Shown in pieces: positions 45,247 through 54,732 of a stretch of 64,000 bases of DNA. Within the stretch, counting starts at the first letter, position 1; every line of letters begins with the position of its first letter. Source of the DNA: Bacillota bacterium (lineage in GTDB: Bacteria > Bacillota_I > Bacilli_A > RF39 > UBA660); assembly GCA_015059405.1 (NCBI GenBank), contig SVAL01000001.1, positions 136,032 to 200,031 of the forward strand, given 5' to 3'. Both the position numbers and the translations under genes were made by a program. Below the pieces are notes generated by a model. That model saw only the letters and a program-made list of their open reading frames with translations. It was not told where the DNA came from and did not search any database.

Positions 45247-45861
45247 TTAATTATTTTGTATATTTGTATTTGAAATTAAATTATCTCTTGTTTCAGTTGC
45301 TAGTTTCATAACATTATATGGTCTTTCTATTGATTCAAACATCATAGTTGGCATATCATCTAATTTTTTATTAAAAAGATTTTCTTTTATAAATAATAAT
45401 TGTTGTTCTTCTGTAAGATTGTCTGGTGCAATTATTCCCATATAAACATCACCAAAACCATCTTTTTCATTTTGCACTTCTATTTGTCCATATTTTATTA
45501 AGAAGCCATAAGATAGTTTGTTAGTTCTTGATTCATATTTAATAGCTCTTAGGGTTGTAAGACAATATGTATCGTCAGCTATGCTTTTTTTCTTTATAAA
45601 TACATTATAGACAAATATATATATTGCTAAACCACCAAAAGCTAATCCAGCAAGCATCATTATTATAAATGTTAGATCAATACCATTTGCGCCATCTCCT
45701 GTTTTTGTTACAACACTCCAGATTAGTAATCCGCACCATACTGCAACAAAAGCTAGTATTGCTAAAATACCACCTATTGCCTTTCCTCCTTTACCAGGAA
45801 CAGGTTTTCCTTCATATAATATTTTTTCATTTTCCATAAGAATATCATTAAAATTAAACAT
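45247..45861 (-). CDS. Membrane protein with PH-like domain, unknown
   Basis: The 204-residue product has LMENEKILYEGKPVPG at the N-terminus, two spans (AIGGILAILAFVAVWCGLLIW and FIIMMLAGLAFGGLAIYIFVYNVF) and a C-terminal beta-rich region starting DTYCLTTLRAIKYES, where CLTTLRAI resembles the YxLTxxRxI motif of bacterial PH domains. It is inserted between xseA and xseB in one transcript. Confidence 0.6.
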   Translation of the reverse strand: MFNFNDILMENEKILYEGKPVPGKGGKAIGGILAILAFVAVWCGLLIWSVVTKTGDGANGIDLTFIIMMLAGLAFGGLAIYIFVYNVFIKKKSIADDTYCLTTLRAIKYESRTNKLSYGFLIKYGQIEVQNEKDGFGDVYMGIIAPDNLTEEQQLLFIKENLFNKKLDDMPTMMFESIERPYNVMKLATETRDNLISNTNIQNN

Positions 45862-45876
45862 ATTACTCCTTTTATT

Positions 45877-47196
45877 CTAAATTACTTTAGTATTTATTTT
45901 TCCATCAATTAGTTCTAATTCTAATACTTCATCTTTTTTTACATTTTTAATACTTGTTATAACTTTATTATCTTTTCTAACAATAGAGTATCCTCTTTTT
46001 ATAGTTGATAATGGATTTAAAGTTTCAAGTTTATTAATTAATAAAAGATATTTATTGGTATTATTATTTAAATTGTTTTTAATATTTATATTTAATTTAT
46101 CTAATAGATTTTGATATTGATCTTTTTTAGTTTTATAAATTAGTTCAGGGTTATTTAAAATATAACTTGATTTTAAATTATTTAATCTATCTTTATTAGA
46201 ATTAATAATATTTATAATATTAAGTTCTAATCTTTCTAATAAATTATCAAATTTTTGTTCTTTAGATTCATATATGTTTAATGGATTTTTTAATACATAA
46301 CTATTCTTAATATTTTCTAATTTTTCTTTTTTAATTTTTATAATATTATTAGTACTTTTATTTATTCTAATATATATTTGATTTAAATAGTTATAGAAAT
46401 CACTAATATTTGGAACAGCCATTTCTGCAGCTCCAGTTGGCGTTGGTGCGCGTAAGTCACTAACAAAGTCACATATTGTAAAATCTATTTCATGACCAAC
46501 AGCGGATATTACAGGTACATCTAAAGCATATATTGCACGTGCAACAATTTCTTCATTAAAACACCACATATCTTCTATTGATCCACCACCACGACCAACA
46601 ATTAATACATCTAGGTCAAAGTTTTTAGTTAAATTTATATTTCTAACTATATCTTCTGCGGCTTCTTTTCCTTGAACTAAACTTGGAAAAAGAATAGTTT
46701 CAGCTATAGGCCATCTTCTTTTAATAGTAGATAATATATCTTTAATAGCGGCTCCTGTTGGTGCTGTAATAATACCAATCTTTTTTGGCATTTTAGGAAT
46801 CTTTTTCTTTTTAGATTCATCAAACAAACCTTCTAATTCTAATTTCTTTTTTAATTTTTCAAATTCTATATATAAATTACCAATACCATCTTCAATCATA
46901 TCAGTTACATAGATTTGATAACCACCAGTTGCTTCATAAACACTTACTTTACCTATTATTAATACTTTTGTCCCATCTTGTGGTGCAAACTTTAATTTAG
47001 ATGCATTACCAGCAAACATAACAGCGTTAATTCTTGTGTTTTCATCTTTGATAGTAAAATATAAATGTCCACGAGAATGGGCTTTAAAATTAGATATTTC
47101 ACCCTTTAAACAAACTCTATCTAAATTAGAGTCATTATCTATTTTATATTTTATATATCTAGTTAATTGTGTAACTGTTATATAATTTTCATTCAT
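45877..47196 (-). CDS. xseA: Exonuclease VII large subunit
   Basis: The 439-residue nuclease has the N-terminal OB fold (VTQLTRYIKYKIDNDSNLDRVCLKGEISNFK, HLYFTIKDE), the catalytic region (GIITAPTGAAIKDILSTIKRRWP, LIVGRGGGSIEDMWCFNEE, SAVGHEIDFTICDFVSD) and a long coiled coil. Its start overlaps the nusB stop (TAATG). Confidence 0.98.
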   Translation of the reverse strand: MNENYITVTQLTRYIKYKIDNDSNLDRVCLKGEISNFKAHSRGHLYFTIKDENTRINAVMFAGNASKLKFAPQDGTKVLIIGKVSVYEATGGYQIYVTDMIEDGIGNLYIEFEKLKKKLELEGLFDESKKKKIPKMPKKIGIITAPTGAAIKDILSTIKRRWPIAETILFPSLVQGKEAAEDIVRNINLTKNFDLDVLIVGRGGGSIEDMWCFNEEIVARAIYALDVPVISAVGHEIDFTICDFVSDLRAPTPTGAAEMAVPNISDFYNYLNQIYIRINKSTNNIIKIKKEKLENIKNSYVLKNPLNIYESKEQKFDNLLERLELNIINIINSNKDRLNNLKSSYILNNPELIYKTKKDQYQNLLDKLNINIKNNLNNNTNKYLLLINKLETLNPLSTIKRGYSIVRKDNKVITSIKNVKKDEVLELELIDGKINTKVI

Positions 47197-47597
47197 TATT
47201 CTTCCTCGCTATGGAATATTTTATCTAAAGTAGCATTAATCATTTTAGTAACTTTTTCATCACTATATTTTTTTGATAATTCGATAGCTTCATTTATTGA
47301 AACAACACTTGGAGTATCAGTATATTTTAATTCATAGATACCAAGAGAAATAATAGCTTTATCAACTTTTGATAAACGATCTATATCCCAATCTACTAAG
47401 TATTTATTAGCAAGTTCAGAAATAGTATTTTGGTTTTCAATTACGCCATTTACTAAACTATTAACAAATTCGTTTTCAATTTCTAATAGACTTTTAATTA
47501 TTTCATTAATTTCATATTTTGTATCAGTATTTTCATATATATATACTTGATATAAAGCTTTCATTGCTACTTCGCGAAGTTCGCTTCTATTTTTCAT
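47196..47597 (-). CDS. nusB: Transcription antitermination factor NusB
   Basis: The 133-residue helical protein binds NusE and boxA RNA. Motifs SELREVAMKALYQVYIYE and a C-terminal PSVVSINEAIELSKKYSDEKVTKMINATLDKI are diagnostic. The start at 47597 (MKNRSELRE) follows GGTGATGGAA, the RBS pattern used by many genes here; two upstream in-frame starts are less well placed. Confidence 0.97.
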   Translation of the reverse strand: MKNRSELREVAMKALYQVYIYENTDTKYEINEIIKSLLEIENEFVNSLVNGVIENQNTISELANKYLVDWDIDRLSKVDKAIISLGIYELKYTDTPSVVSINEAIELSKKYSDEKVTKMINATLDKIFHSEEE

Positions 47598-47625
47598 TTC
47601 CATCACCTATGTAGATTTTATCACA

Positions 47626-47660
47626 AAAGAAAAATAAAGTCATTAATAACTTTATTTTTT
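47626..47660 (-). terminator. Terminator of the TPM-domain gene
   Basis: AAAATAAAGT and ACTTTATTTT (47631-47640, 47649-47658) with a T-rich end on minus. Confidence 0.75.
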
Positions 47661-47664
47661 AGCT

Positions 47665-48417
47665 TTAGAAACTACGGCCTCCGCCTCCACGACTTCCACC
47701 GCCACTAAAACTTCCTCCACCACTACTGCTTCTTGGATGATGTATTACTCTAGTTCTAGTATTTGTATGTTTATCTATTTTGTTTTCAATTTCTTTATCA
47801 ACAAAATAATTATTAGCATTTAAGGCATCTGAGATTAGTTTTAATTTTTTCTTTTCATGACTTAAAGCAACAAAAGCCATTATTACTGCGACTATAAAGG
47901 CACCTATCCAAAGATATGGTGGTCCATATTTATGATATTTGTAATATTTATTTATTTCTTTTAAAAAAGAATTAATTGCGCTATTATAATCACCATCACG
48001 CATACTTGGTTCCATTTTATCTAAAACAAGTTCGATGCGACTATCATTAATTAATTGATGTACAAAACCATTTGTTAAAATATAAAATTCTCTATTTTGC
48101 ATATCTATTACTAATAAAATACCATTTCTATCTTCACCAATTCCCATATTGTTTTGATCATAGAACTTATTAGCAAATTGTTTTGTCGTCATGAAATAAC
48201 TAGTGTTCGTTGTTGTAACAGCAATATCCAAATCATATTTTTCTATATATTCCTTGATTGTTTTAGTTAGTTCTTTTTCATCGTCATCTTCTAATATATC
48301 GGCATAATCATTTACATGTGCTTTTTTTATTAAATTTTCTTGAGCAAATGCTATTTTTGGAAAAAATGTTAGTAATAGAACTAATATTAACAACTTTAAT
48401 ATATTTTTTTTATTCAT
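47665..48417 (-). CDS. TPM-domain membrane protein (YgcG-like)
   Basis: The order is: signal peptide (ILKLLILVLLLTFFPKIAFA), TPM domain (HVNDYADILEDDDEKEL...), one span (LWIGAFIVAVIMAFVAL) and a Gly/Ser/Arg tail (SSSGGGSFSGGGSRGGGG). TPM proteins have been linked to repair of photosystem II and to membrane protein quality control; bacterial roles are unclear. It is paired with the zinc-ribbon gene upstream, one base apart. Confidence 0.8.
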   Translation of the reverse strand: MNKKNILKLLILVLLLTFFPKIAFAQENLIKKAHVNDYADILEDDDEKELTKTIKEYIEKYDLDIAVTTTNTSYFMTTKQFANKFYDQNNMGIGEDRNGILLVIDMQNREFYILTNGFVHQLINDSRIELVLDKMEPSMRDGDYNSAINSFLKEINKYYKYHKYGPPYLWIGAFIVAVIMAFVALSHEKKKLKLISDALNANNYFVDKEIENKIDKHTNTRTRVIHHPRSSSGGGSFSGGGSRGGGGRSF

Positions 48418-48418
48418 A

Positions 48419-49447
48419 TTACCACACCGCCTTCCAAATAATAACTGCGAATATTATACATATTAGTATCGATAATAAAAGAGAAATAAAGAAGAATTTA
48501 ACAGCTTTTTTACTATCTACTGGAATGTTACCTATCATTTTTTTGGTTTGACCATTCATCGCAAATGTATAGAATTCATCTTTATATTTTACATTTAACA
48601 TCCATACTGGTAATAATACATATTGAATATTGGAATTAATTATATTAAATCTTGATGATGTTACATTTATTTTTGTATATCCTTTTTCGGCTATACTTTT
48701 ATAAAATAACTCATAAGCTGATGCGTTTGCGCGTTTTTCTGCGATTACAGAAGCATCTTCTTTAGAAACATCATATAATTCTGATAAGAAACCTGATAAG
48801 TAGTCAGAACTATATTTTTTTAAACCTGCATAATTGAATGGTTCAATACTTCTCATGATATTATCTTGAAAGTGTGTAGAACCATCAATTGGAATATTAT
48901 CATATGATATTGTCCCACTTCTCATGACCGTATATTCTCTTGTAGTAACTGTTGTATGACTACTTCCGTGTATCCTTGTTTCTTGTTCAGTTTTGGCATC
49001 TAATTGTCCATCTATTTCATAATCAAAAAACCAAAATGGTATATATATCCCTCTGATTTCTTCAATATTTTTTTTATCTAGAAATTCATCAGGTATTAAT
49101 CTTTTACCTTTTCTTAATTCAATAAATGCATTTATTGCTTCTTCTTTTGTCGAATGAAACGGAATAATTGCTTGTGGAAAAAATTCTCCTTTTAATTTAT
49201 CCTTTAAAATAGCTGTATTTTTACAATAAACACAGAATGTTGATGTAGTATTAGGTTCACAAATAATTTGTGCTCCACAACTAGGACAATTATATACATC
49301 TAAATCTTTTGAACTTTCTTTTATTTGTTCATCAGTTTCTTCTGTAATTTCATGATTTGAATTACAATATTCACAATGTAATAATTGAGTTTTAGGATCA
49401 AATACTACTTTAGCACCACAATTTTTACATTTTTTATCAAGTACCAT
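48419..49447 (-). CDS. Zinc-ribbon membrane-associated protein, unknown
   Basis: The 342-residue product has two zinc ribbons (CKNCGAKV with CEYC, then CPSCGAQI with CVYC) in the first 80 residues, a beta-rich middle with YIPFWFFDYEIDG and a C-terminal span (FFFISLLLSILICIIFAVIIW). This layout co-occurs with TPM-domain genes in Firmicutes, suggesting a shared envelope complex. Function unknown. Confidence 0.7.
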   Translation of the reverse strand: MVLDKKCKNCGAKVVFDPKTQLLHCEYCNSNHEITEETDEQIKESSKDLDVYNCPSCGAQIICEPNTTSTFCVYCKNTAILKDKLKGEFFPQAIIPFHSTKEEAINAFIELRKGKRLIPDEFLDKKNIEEIRGIYIPFWFFDYEIDGQLDAKTEQETRIHGSSHTTVTTREYTVMRSGTISYDNIPIDGSTHFQDNIMRSIEPFNYAGLKKYSSDYLSGFLSELYDVSKEDASVIAEKRANASAYELFYKSIAEKGYTKINVTSSRFNIINSNIQYVLLPVWMLNVKYKDEFYTFAMNGQTKKMIGNIPVDSKKAVKFFFISLLLSILICIIFAVIIWKAVW

Positions 49448-49493
49448 CTAACCACCTCTATTATATTTATTATATCATGATATTTTTTTATAT

Positions 49494-49525
49494 GAAAAAA
49501 AGATTATAAATTTATAATCTTTTTA
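49494..49525 (-). terminator. Terminator of the S51 peptidase gene
   Basis: A perfect 10-base palindromic stem AGATTATAAA/TTTATAATCT (49501-49520) with Ts, overlapping the coding end. Confidence 0.75.
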
Positions 49526-50220
49526 ATGTTTGAATTGTCAATTATTGTTTCTTTTGTATTTGATAATAGTTTTACTTGATTAGTTTTAATACTATAAATT
49601 ATTTCAATATTATTATTATCTATTTTTAAAGCAGTTCCATTATCTAAACAAAGAATATCATTATCATTATCTTTTAATAGTTCTTTTAAGTCTTTTATTC
49701 TTTCTTTTTTATTAGCATGAGGACAAATATTAATATTTATTAAATTTAAACCACTAATAAAGGCATATTTATTTGATATATTATTTAAAATTTGATAGTC
49801 AGATAATCCGGAGTTTGCGATAGCGATAGCACCTGCTGAAATTCCTGATATAACACATCCTCTATTTAAAGCATCTACTATTAACTTATCAATGTTATAT
49901 TCTTTTATAATATCAACAAGTTTTTTTGTATCTCCTCCACTCATATAGATAATGTCAGCTTCATTTATTTTATTTTTAACTATATCGGGATTATTTATGA
50001 TATTTTTCTTTTTTAAATAAGTTGTTTTACAACCTAAATTTTGATATATCTTTTTCATTATATCGTAATAACTATCTGAAAAAGAACTTGCTAAACCAAT
50101 AAATAAAAAAGTAGGATTATTTTTATTAGTCATTTTAACTATTTCTTCATCAATTTCTTTTGTTTCATATGTTGTAGTGCCATAACCATTATCTCCGCCA
50201 CCTATTAGCATTAATTTCAT
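49504..50220 (-). CDS. Peptidase S51 (dipeptidase E-like)
   Basis: The 238-residue product has MLIGGGDNGYG, YMSGGDTKKLVDII and the nucleophile elbow GISAGAIAIANSG, all typical of the PepE/cyanophycinase family, which removes N-terminal Asp dipeptides or acts on related amides. It is cytosolic and monocistronic with RBS GGTGAT. Confidence 0.85.
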   Translation of the reverse strand: MKLMLIGGGDNGYGTTTYETKEIDEEIVKMTNKNNPTFLFIGLASSFSDSYYDIMKKIYQNLGCKTTYLKKKNIINNPDIVKNKINEADIIYMSGGDTKKLVDIIKEYNIDKLIVDALNRGCVISGISAGAIAIANSGLSDYQILNNISNKYAFISGLNLININICPHANKKERIKDLKELLKDNDNDILCLDNGTALKIDNNNIEIIYSIKTNQVKLLSNTKETIIDNSNIKKIINL

Positions 50221-50244
50221 AAAATCACCTATTAAATTATACCA

Positions 50245-50270
50245 TAAAAAAAGACTATAAAAGTCTTATT
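50245..50270 (-). terminator. Terminator of obg
   Basis: AAGACT (50251-50256) and AGTCTT (50262-50267) with seven Ts on minus. Confidence 0.75.
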
Positions 50271-51540
50271 TAAATTCGAAATAGAAATCTAATATTCTAA
50301 CAGGATCTCCTTCTACTGCCCCTAATTCAAGTAATTTATCATCTATTCCCATTTTTCTTAGTCTTTTTGCAAATCTAGTAATACTTTCATCAGTATTAAA
50401 CTTAGTCATTTTAAATAGTTTTTCTACTTCTTCACCTTTTATTACCCATACATCATCTTCTTTTTCAATTGTATATGGTTCTTCTTTCTTAAACTTATAT
50501 AAAACGTGAGATTCGAATGCTTCTTCTTCGAAAAGTGGTGTTACTGGGATTGTTTCAAGAGTATTAGCAAGATAGTCTACTACTTCTTGTAAGCCATTAT
50601 TTGTCATTGCACTTACTTCAAATATTTTTATATCTTTATTAATTTTCTTTTTAAACTCTTCTAAATTATCTTTTGCTGTTTCAACATCCATTTTATTAGC
50701 AATAATTATTTGAGGCTTATTTAAAATTTTACTATTAAAATCTTCTAATTCTTTATTAATTATTAAATAGTCTTCATATGGATCTCTTCCTTCGAAAGCA
50801 CTCATATCAATTACGTGTGCTATCATTCTTGTTCTTTCTATATGTCTTAAGAACCTATCTCCTAAACCTTCTCCTTCTGATGCTCCTTTAATCAAACCTG
50901 GTAAGTCTGCAAGAACAAAACTTTTACCATCTCTTGATTTACATACTCCTAAATTAGGAACAAGAGTAGTAAAATGATAAGCAGCAATTTTAGGTTTTGC
51001 CTTTGATACACAAGAGATGATTGTTGATTTACCAACACTAGGCATTCCGACTAATCCAACATCAGCCATTAGTTTTAATTCAACTTTTAATAATTTTTCT
51101 TCGCCTGGTTCGCCATTTTCAGCAAAATTTGGCGCAGGATTTGCTTGGGTTTTGAAAGCAGTGTTACCACGACCTCCTCTACCACCATAGGCAACAATTA
51201 CTTCATCTTCTTTTCCTTTTAAGTCAGCAATTATTAAACCTGTATCAATATCTGTAATTACAGTACCTTGTGGTACTTTAATAATTACATCTTTAGCATT
51301 AGCTCCATTTTGATTCTTACCACGTCCGTTTTCACCTTTATCACCTTTGATAGTTTTCATATAACGTAAATCAACTAGTGTGCGTAATCCTTCATCAACT
51401 ACAAATTTTATATTGGCTCCATGTCCACCATTTCCACCAAATGGTCCTCCCATAGATATATATTTTTCACGACGAAATGCTAAGCAACCATCTCCACCAT
51501 TACCAGCATTTACTTTGATAGTTGTTTCATCTATAAACAT
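50266..51540 (-). CDS. obgE: GTPase Obg
   Basis: This ribosome-associated GTPase of large-subunit assembly has 424 residues: Gly-rich Obg fold (FRREKYISMGGPFGGNGGHG), G domain (GMPSVGKST, DLPGLIKGASEGEGLG, NKMD) and the OCT C-terminal domain typical of Gram-positives. It belongs to the rplU-prp-rpmA neighbourhood but is separated from it by a methyltransferase gene. Confidence 0.98.
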   Translation of the reverse strand: MFIDETTIKVNAGNGGDGCLAFRREKYISMGGPFGGNGGHGANIKFVVDEGLRTLVDLRYMKTIKGDKGENGRGKNQNGANAKDVIIKVPQGTVITDIDTGLIIADLKGKEDEVIVAYGGRGGRGNTAFKTQANPAPNFAENGEPGEEKLLKVELKLMADVGLVGMPSVGKSTIISCVSKAKPKIAAYHFTTLVPNLGVCKSRDGKSFVLADLPGLIKGASEGEGLGDRFLRHIERTRMIAHVIDMSAFEGRDPYEDYLIINKELEDFNSKILNKPQIIIANKMDVETAKDNLEEFKKKINKDIKIFEVSAMTNNGLQEVVDYLANTLETIPVTPLFEEEAFESHVLYKFKKEEPYTIEKEDDVWVIKGEEVEKLFKMTKFNTDESITRFAKRLRKMGIDDKLLELGAVEGDPVRILDFYFEFK

Positions 51541-51581
51541 AAAATCACCTCTTTAAAATCTAGCATATTATAGCATATTAT

Positions 51582-53597
51582 TTATTCTTTTTCAATAACG
51601 ATAATACAAGTACTATTAGGTAGTTTAACAATGTTCATATTATCATCATAAATAGATATTTTGTTTAGAAGATTTTCTTCATATCCTGGTTGCAAGAAAC
51701 TATTACATTCGATTATTTTACAATTAGGTAAATTTTCTTTTATCATATCTATATATTCACTTGGTGTATAATATCCAAACTGTTCGTGTACTTCTAGTGC
51801 ATATGAATTTGGTCCCCATGTATAAGTATATAGAAACTCCATAGCGTCATTAACAAGCATTTTTACTTTATTATGATCTATTTTTTCATATGTTACTTTT
51901 CTTCCTTTAAAATCATGACAATAAGCATCTAATATTTTTAAATCTTCTATATTATTAAACTCAATAATACGATATATATCCTTAGGTTCTGTCATTATCC
52001 CATCTCTAATAATAATACGGCCTTTTTTCTTTAAAACATTATAAGCTGTTTTTAGAGTTTTAATTATAGTATCATGATTAAATTTTTTACCATTGTAATC
52101 AATATATGAATATAATTCATGAATAATTGAGGAATATATTATAGTATCCATACTGTTATTTTCTAGGTATTTGTCTAAGTTTAAAGCATCTCCTTTAATA
52201 ACAGTCCAACTTTTATTTTCATTTTTCTTCTTTTCGTTTAATGTATTTATGACATTTTCAGATATATCAATACCACTTACTTTTAAATTTGGATTATTAT
52301 CCAGAATCAAATCCATCAATGCACCACCGCCTGGACCTACATCTAAGATGTTTTTACCTACAATGTAATCTAAAATAATAGATTTATGGTTAATTGATTT
52401 GTTCATGGTATTTAGATAGTTAATCTCGTTATAGAAGCGATCATACTTATCTCTTCTAAATCCAAATAAGTCATAAAGCATAAAAACAGCTTGGTTATAT
52501 AAAGAATCACTGGTATAAGCTACTTCGCAGAATGCGATAAGTTTTGATGCTTGGATTGAAAACTTAAATTCTGGGATAATATTTTTATCTTTTTTAGTTA
52601 TTTTTATTTTTATATGAGGATTTTGTTTAATTTTATTGTTTAAGATATCCTCGATTGCTAAAGAGTCTATGTAGTCTTCAATAATTCTTTTTTTATAAAT
52701 ATTTATTTGTTTTTTGTTTTCATAATCTAAATAAATACTTATCATGATCTTTTCGAAAGATAGATGTTCATTATTACTATTTAAATAGTTGCTTATAATT
52801 AATAATATTTTGATTTGTTCTTCAATGGTAAAGTCGTTTAAAGCTACTTCATAATACCAAAATTCTAATTGTTTAAATAATTGTTCTAGTTTGTTTTTGA
52901 TGTGTTCATTTTTAAGTAAAATATTTAATTCTTTTTGATCTTTATCATTTAATTTATTATTTAAAAGATTAAGTCTATTATTTAAATCTATTTCTTCTTC
53001 AAATTCACCATTTATTATTTTATTGATTGTTTCTTCAATTTTATTTTCAATTTTTTGATAAAGTTTAGGTGAAACTGCTTTAATAACACATCTATTTAAT
53101 AAAGATAAAACATCATGTAATTCTGTTTTTTCTATATCTTTATTTAATATTAATTCATATAGTTCTTTATTTTTATTTAAATTTATTTCACCTCTAATGT
53201 ATTGTCCTATTAACCCATGGGTTTTTATTAATACTTTGACGATTTTATTAGATTTTTTATTTTCAATTTTATATATTTCCGATGAACCAATGTTATGAAC
53301 TAAAAGATTTATCTTTTTATTTTTCCATTCTTTTCTTTTATTTTTATTATAACATTTCGCTACTTCTGACCATTTTAAGGTTTCTTCTACTAAAAAAATA
53401 GTTTTTTCATTATAATTTTCTTTTTCTTCTTCTAGTATTTCTAAAGTTTTTAAAACATAATTGTAAACATATTTATTATTTAGTGATTTTAAACATGTAA
53501 CTCGTTCATAATTTATTTTTTTCTTATCAGAATTATATATATAATTAATCCATTTTTTATTTAAATCTAATTCTTTTAATTCTTGTATAGCACTCAT
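51582..53597 (-). CDS. Large protein with class I methyltransferase domain
   Basis: The 671-residue product has an N-terminal 390-residue helical, Lys/Asn/Glu-rich region I do not recognise, then a SAM methyltransferase domain (about 410-560): GKNILDVGPGGGALMDLIL, SGIDIS, VIKGDALNL, IIYSSIIHELYSYI and a post-motif IIRDGIM. It is inserted between rpmA and obg, which are normally adjacent. The target is unknown; proximity to ribosomal genes hints at rRNA or ribosomal protein modification, but weakly. Confidence 0.7.
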   Translation of the reverse strand: MSAIQELKELDLNKKWINYIYNSDKKKINYERVTCLKSLNNKYVYNYVLKTLEILEEEKENYNEKTIFLVEETLKWSEVAKCYNKNKRKEWKNKKINLLVHNIGSSEIYKIENKKSNKIVKVLIKTHGLIGQYIRGEINLNKNKELYELILNKDIEKTELHDVLSLLNRCVIKAVSPKLYQKIENKIEETINKIINGEFEEEIDLNNRLNLLNNKLNDKDQKELNILLKNEHIKNKLEQLFKQLEFWYYEVALNDFTIEEQIKILLIISNYLNSNNEHLSFEKIMISIYLDYENKKQINIYKKRIIEDYIDSLAIEDILNNKIKQNPHIKIKITKKDKNIIPEFKFSIQASKLIAFCEVAYTSDSLYNQAVFMLYDLFGFRRDKYDRFYNEINYLNTMNKSINHKSIILDYIVGKNILDVGPGGGALMDLILDNNPNLKVSGIDISENVINTLNEKKKNENKSWTVIKGDALNLDKYLENNSMDTIIYSSIIHELYSYIDYNGKKFNHDTIIKTLKTAYNVLKKKGRIIIRDGIMTEPKDIYRIIEFNNIEDLKILDAYCHDFKGRKVTYEKIDHNKVKMLVNDAMEFLYTYTWGPNSYALEVHEQFGYYTPSEYIDMIKENLPNCKIIECNSFLQPGYEENLLNKISIYDDNMNIVKLPNSTCIIVIEKE

Positions 53598-53634
53598 AAA
53601 TACTCCTTAATTTATATTACATTTTGATTATAAC

Positions 53635-53671
53635 ATAAAAAAATAAGAAAGAGATTAACTCTTTCTTATTA
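53635..53671 (-). terminator. Terminator of rplU-prp-rpmA
   Basis: A 12-base stem (53642-53653 with 53659-53670, AATAAGAAAGAG/CTCTTTCTTATT) overlapping the rpmA stop, then seven Ts. Confidence 0.85.
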
Positions 53672-53959
53672 TTCAGCTGTTGGATAGCAACTTACTTGAG
53701 TTTTATCTCTTCCAACACGTTCATATTTAACAACACCAGTTACAGTTGTGTATAAAGTATCATCGCTTCCACGTCTAACATTTACACCTGGGAATATTTT
53801 TGTTCCTCTTTGACGGTATAAAATAGATCCAGCAGTAGCTGTTTGTCCATCTCCAACTTTAGCTCCTAATCTACGACCAGCAGAATCACGACCATTAGAT
53901 GTAGAACCTTGTCCTTTATGGTGAGCGAATAATTGTATATTTAATCTTAAAAAGCTCAT
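53669..53959 (-). CDS. rpmA: 50S ribosomal protein L27 with Prp-cleaved leader
   Basis: The 96-residue L27 has the Firmicutes N-terminal extension [19 protein letters not shown], cut after LQLF-like (NIQLF) by the neighbouring Prp protease to expose AHHKGQGS, which reaches the peptidyl-transferase centre. The start overlaps the prp stop. Confidence 0.98.
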   Translation of the reverse strand: MSFLRLNIQLFAHHKGQGSTSNGRDSAGRRLGAKVGDGQTATAGSILYRQRGTKIFPGVNVRRGSDDTLYTTVTGVVKYERVGRDKTQVSCYPTAE

Positions 53960-54270
53960 TAGTCTTCCTCCTCTATCTTAATATTTTTTGGATAATCTTG
54001 AGATAATTCGGTAAGTAAATTAATCATATTTTGAATTAATTTATTAGTTATATCATTATTACTATTGATAACAATCTCAAAATCATCTTTCTTTTCGTTA
54101 TAGCTAATATAATTCTTATCAAACATAAGAATTGCATTTACAGTTGTAATAGTTATACTTGATACACTACTACATACTATATCTTTACCATAACTATCAT
54201 AACCAGCATGACCTTTAATATTAATTTTTTTAATATTATTATCTTTTACTGATATTAGTACTTTAATCAT
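53959..54270 (-). CDS. prp: Ribosomal-processing cysteine protease Prp
   Basis: The 103-residue protein has the catalytic pair in [21 protein letters not shown] (His and Cys). It removes the L27 leader. Position between rplU and rpmA is the conserved one. Confidence 0.96.
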   Translation of the reverse strand: MIKVLISVKDNNIKKINIKGHAGYDSYGKDIVCSSVSSITITTVNAILMFDKNYISYNEKKDDFEIVINSNNDITNKLIQNMINLLTELSQDYPKNIKIEEED

Positions 54271-54272
54271 AA

Positions 54273-54575
54273 TTAAGCCTTAACTTTTTTAATTTCAACT
54301 TTTGTATAAGGTTGTCTATGACCCATAGTACGACGGTTACTTCTGTCTTTAGATTTATAAGTAAAAATTCTAATTTTTTTACCTTTACCGTTTTTAACGA
54401 TTTCACCTTCAACAGATGCTCCGCTAAGATAAGGATTACCTACTTTGTTATCGCACATTAATACTTCATTAAAAATAACTTTGTCTCCAGCTTCTCCATC
54501 TAATTTTTCAACATAGATAAAGTCACCTTCACTAACGTAGTATTGCTTACCACCAGTTTTAATAACTGCTTTCAT
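54273..54575 (-). CDS. rplU: 50S ribosomal protein L21
   Basis: The L21 signature MKAVIKTGGKQYYVSEGDFIYVEKL and C-terminal KSKDRSNRRTMGHRQPYTKVEI are clear; 100 residues. The start at 54575 follows AAGGAGG at 7 bases; the frame's two extra codons upstream are dropped. Confidence 0.98.
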   Translation of the reverse strand: MKAVIKTGGKQYYVSEGDFIYVEKLDGEAGDKVIFNEVLMCDNKVGNPYLSGASVEGEIVKNGKGKKIRIFTYKSKDRSNRRTMGHRQPYTKVEIKKVKA

Positions 54576-54675
54576 GAACATTCCTCCTTTATATTAATTC
54601 TAGACTCGCTCTGAAGGTACACAAATGTGTTTTAAAAACCTTTTTAATGCGGTTTGAGCTATAAAGGCTACAAAC
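54576..54675 (-). promoter_or_regulatory. L21 ribosomal-protein leader
   Basis: About 100 bases of 5' UTR precede rplU. Minus-strand blocks TACGTTTGTAGCC, GAGCTCAAACC-like pairing segments, AAAAGG-TTTT and TGTGTACCTTCAGAGCGAG form local stems, including ACACATTTGTGT (54618-54629). Position and composition fit the Firmicutes L21 leader, thought to bind L21 for autogenous control. I judged this by eye. Confidence 0.7.
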
Positions 54676-54681
54676 GTAGTA

Positions 54682-54710
54682 ATTGTAACATAAACTACTA
54701 CTTTAGTCAA
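54682..54710 (-). promoter_or_regulatory. Promoter of rplU-prp-rpmA
   Basis: Minus-strand TTGACT (54710-54705) and TACAAT (54687-54682) with a 17-base spacer. Confidence 0.8.
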
Positions 54711-54732
54711 GTAATACTAAGTTATCTACATT

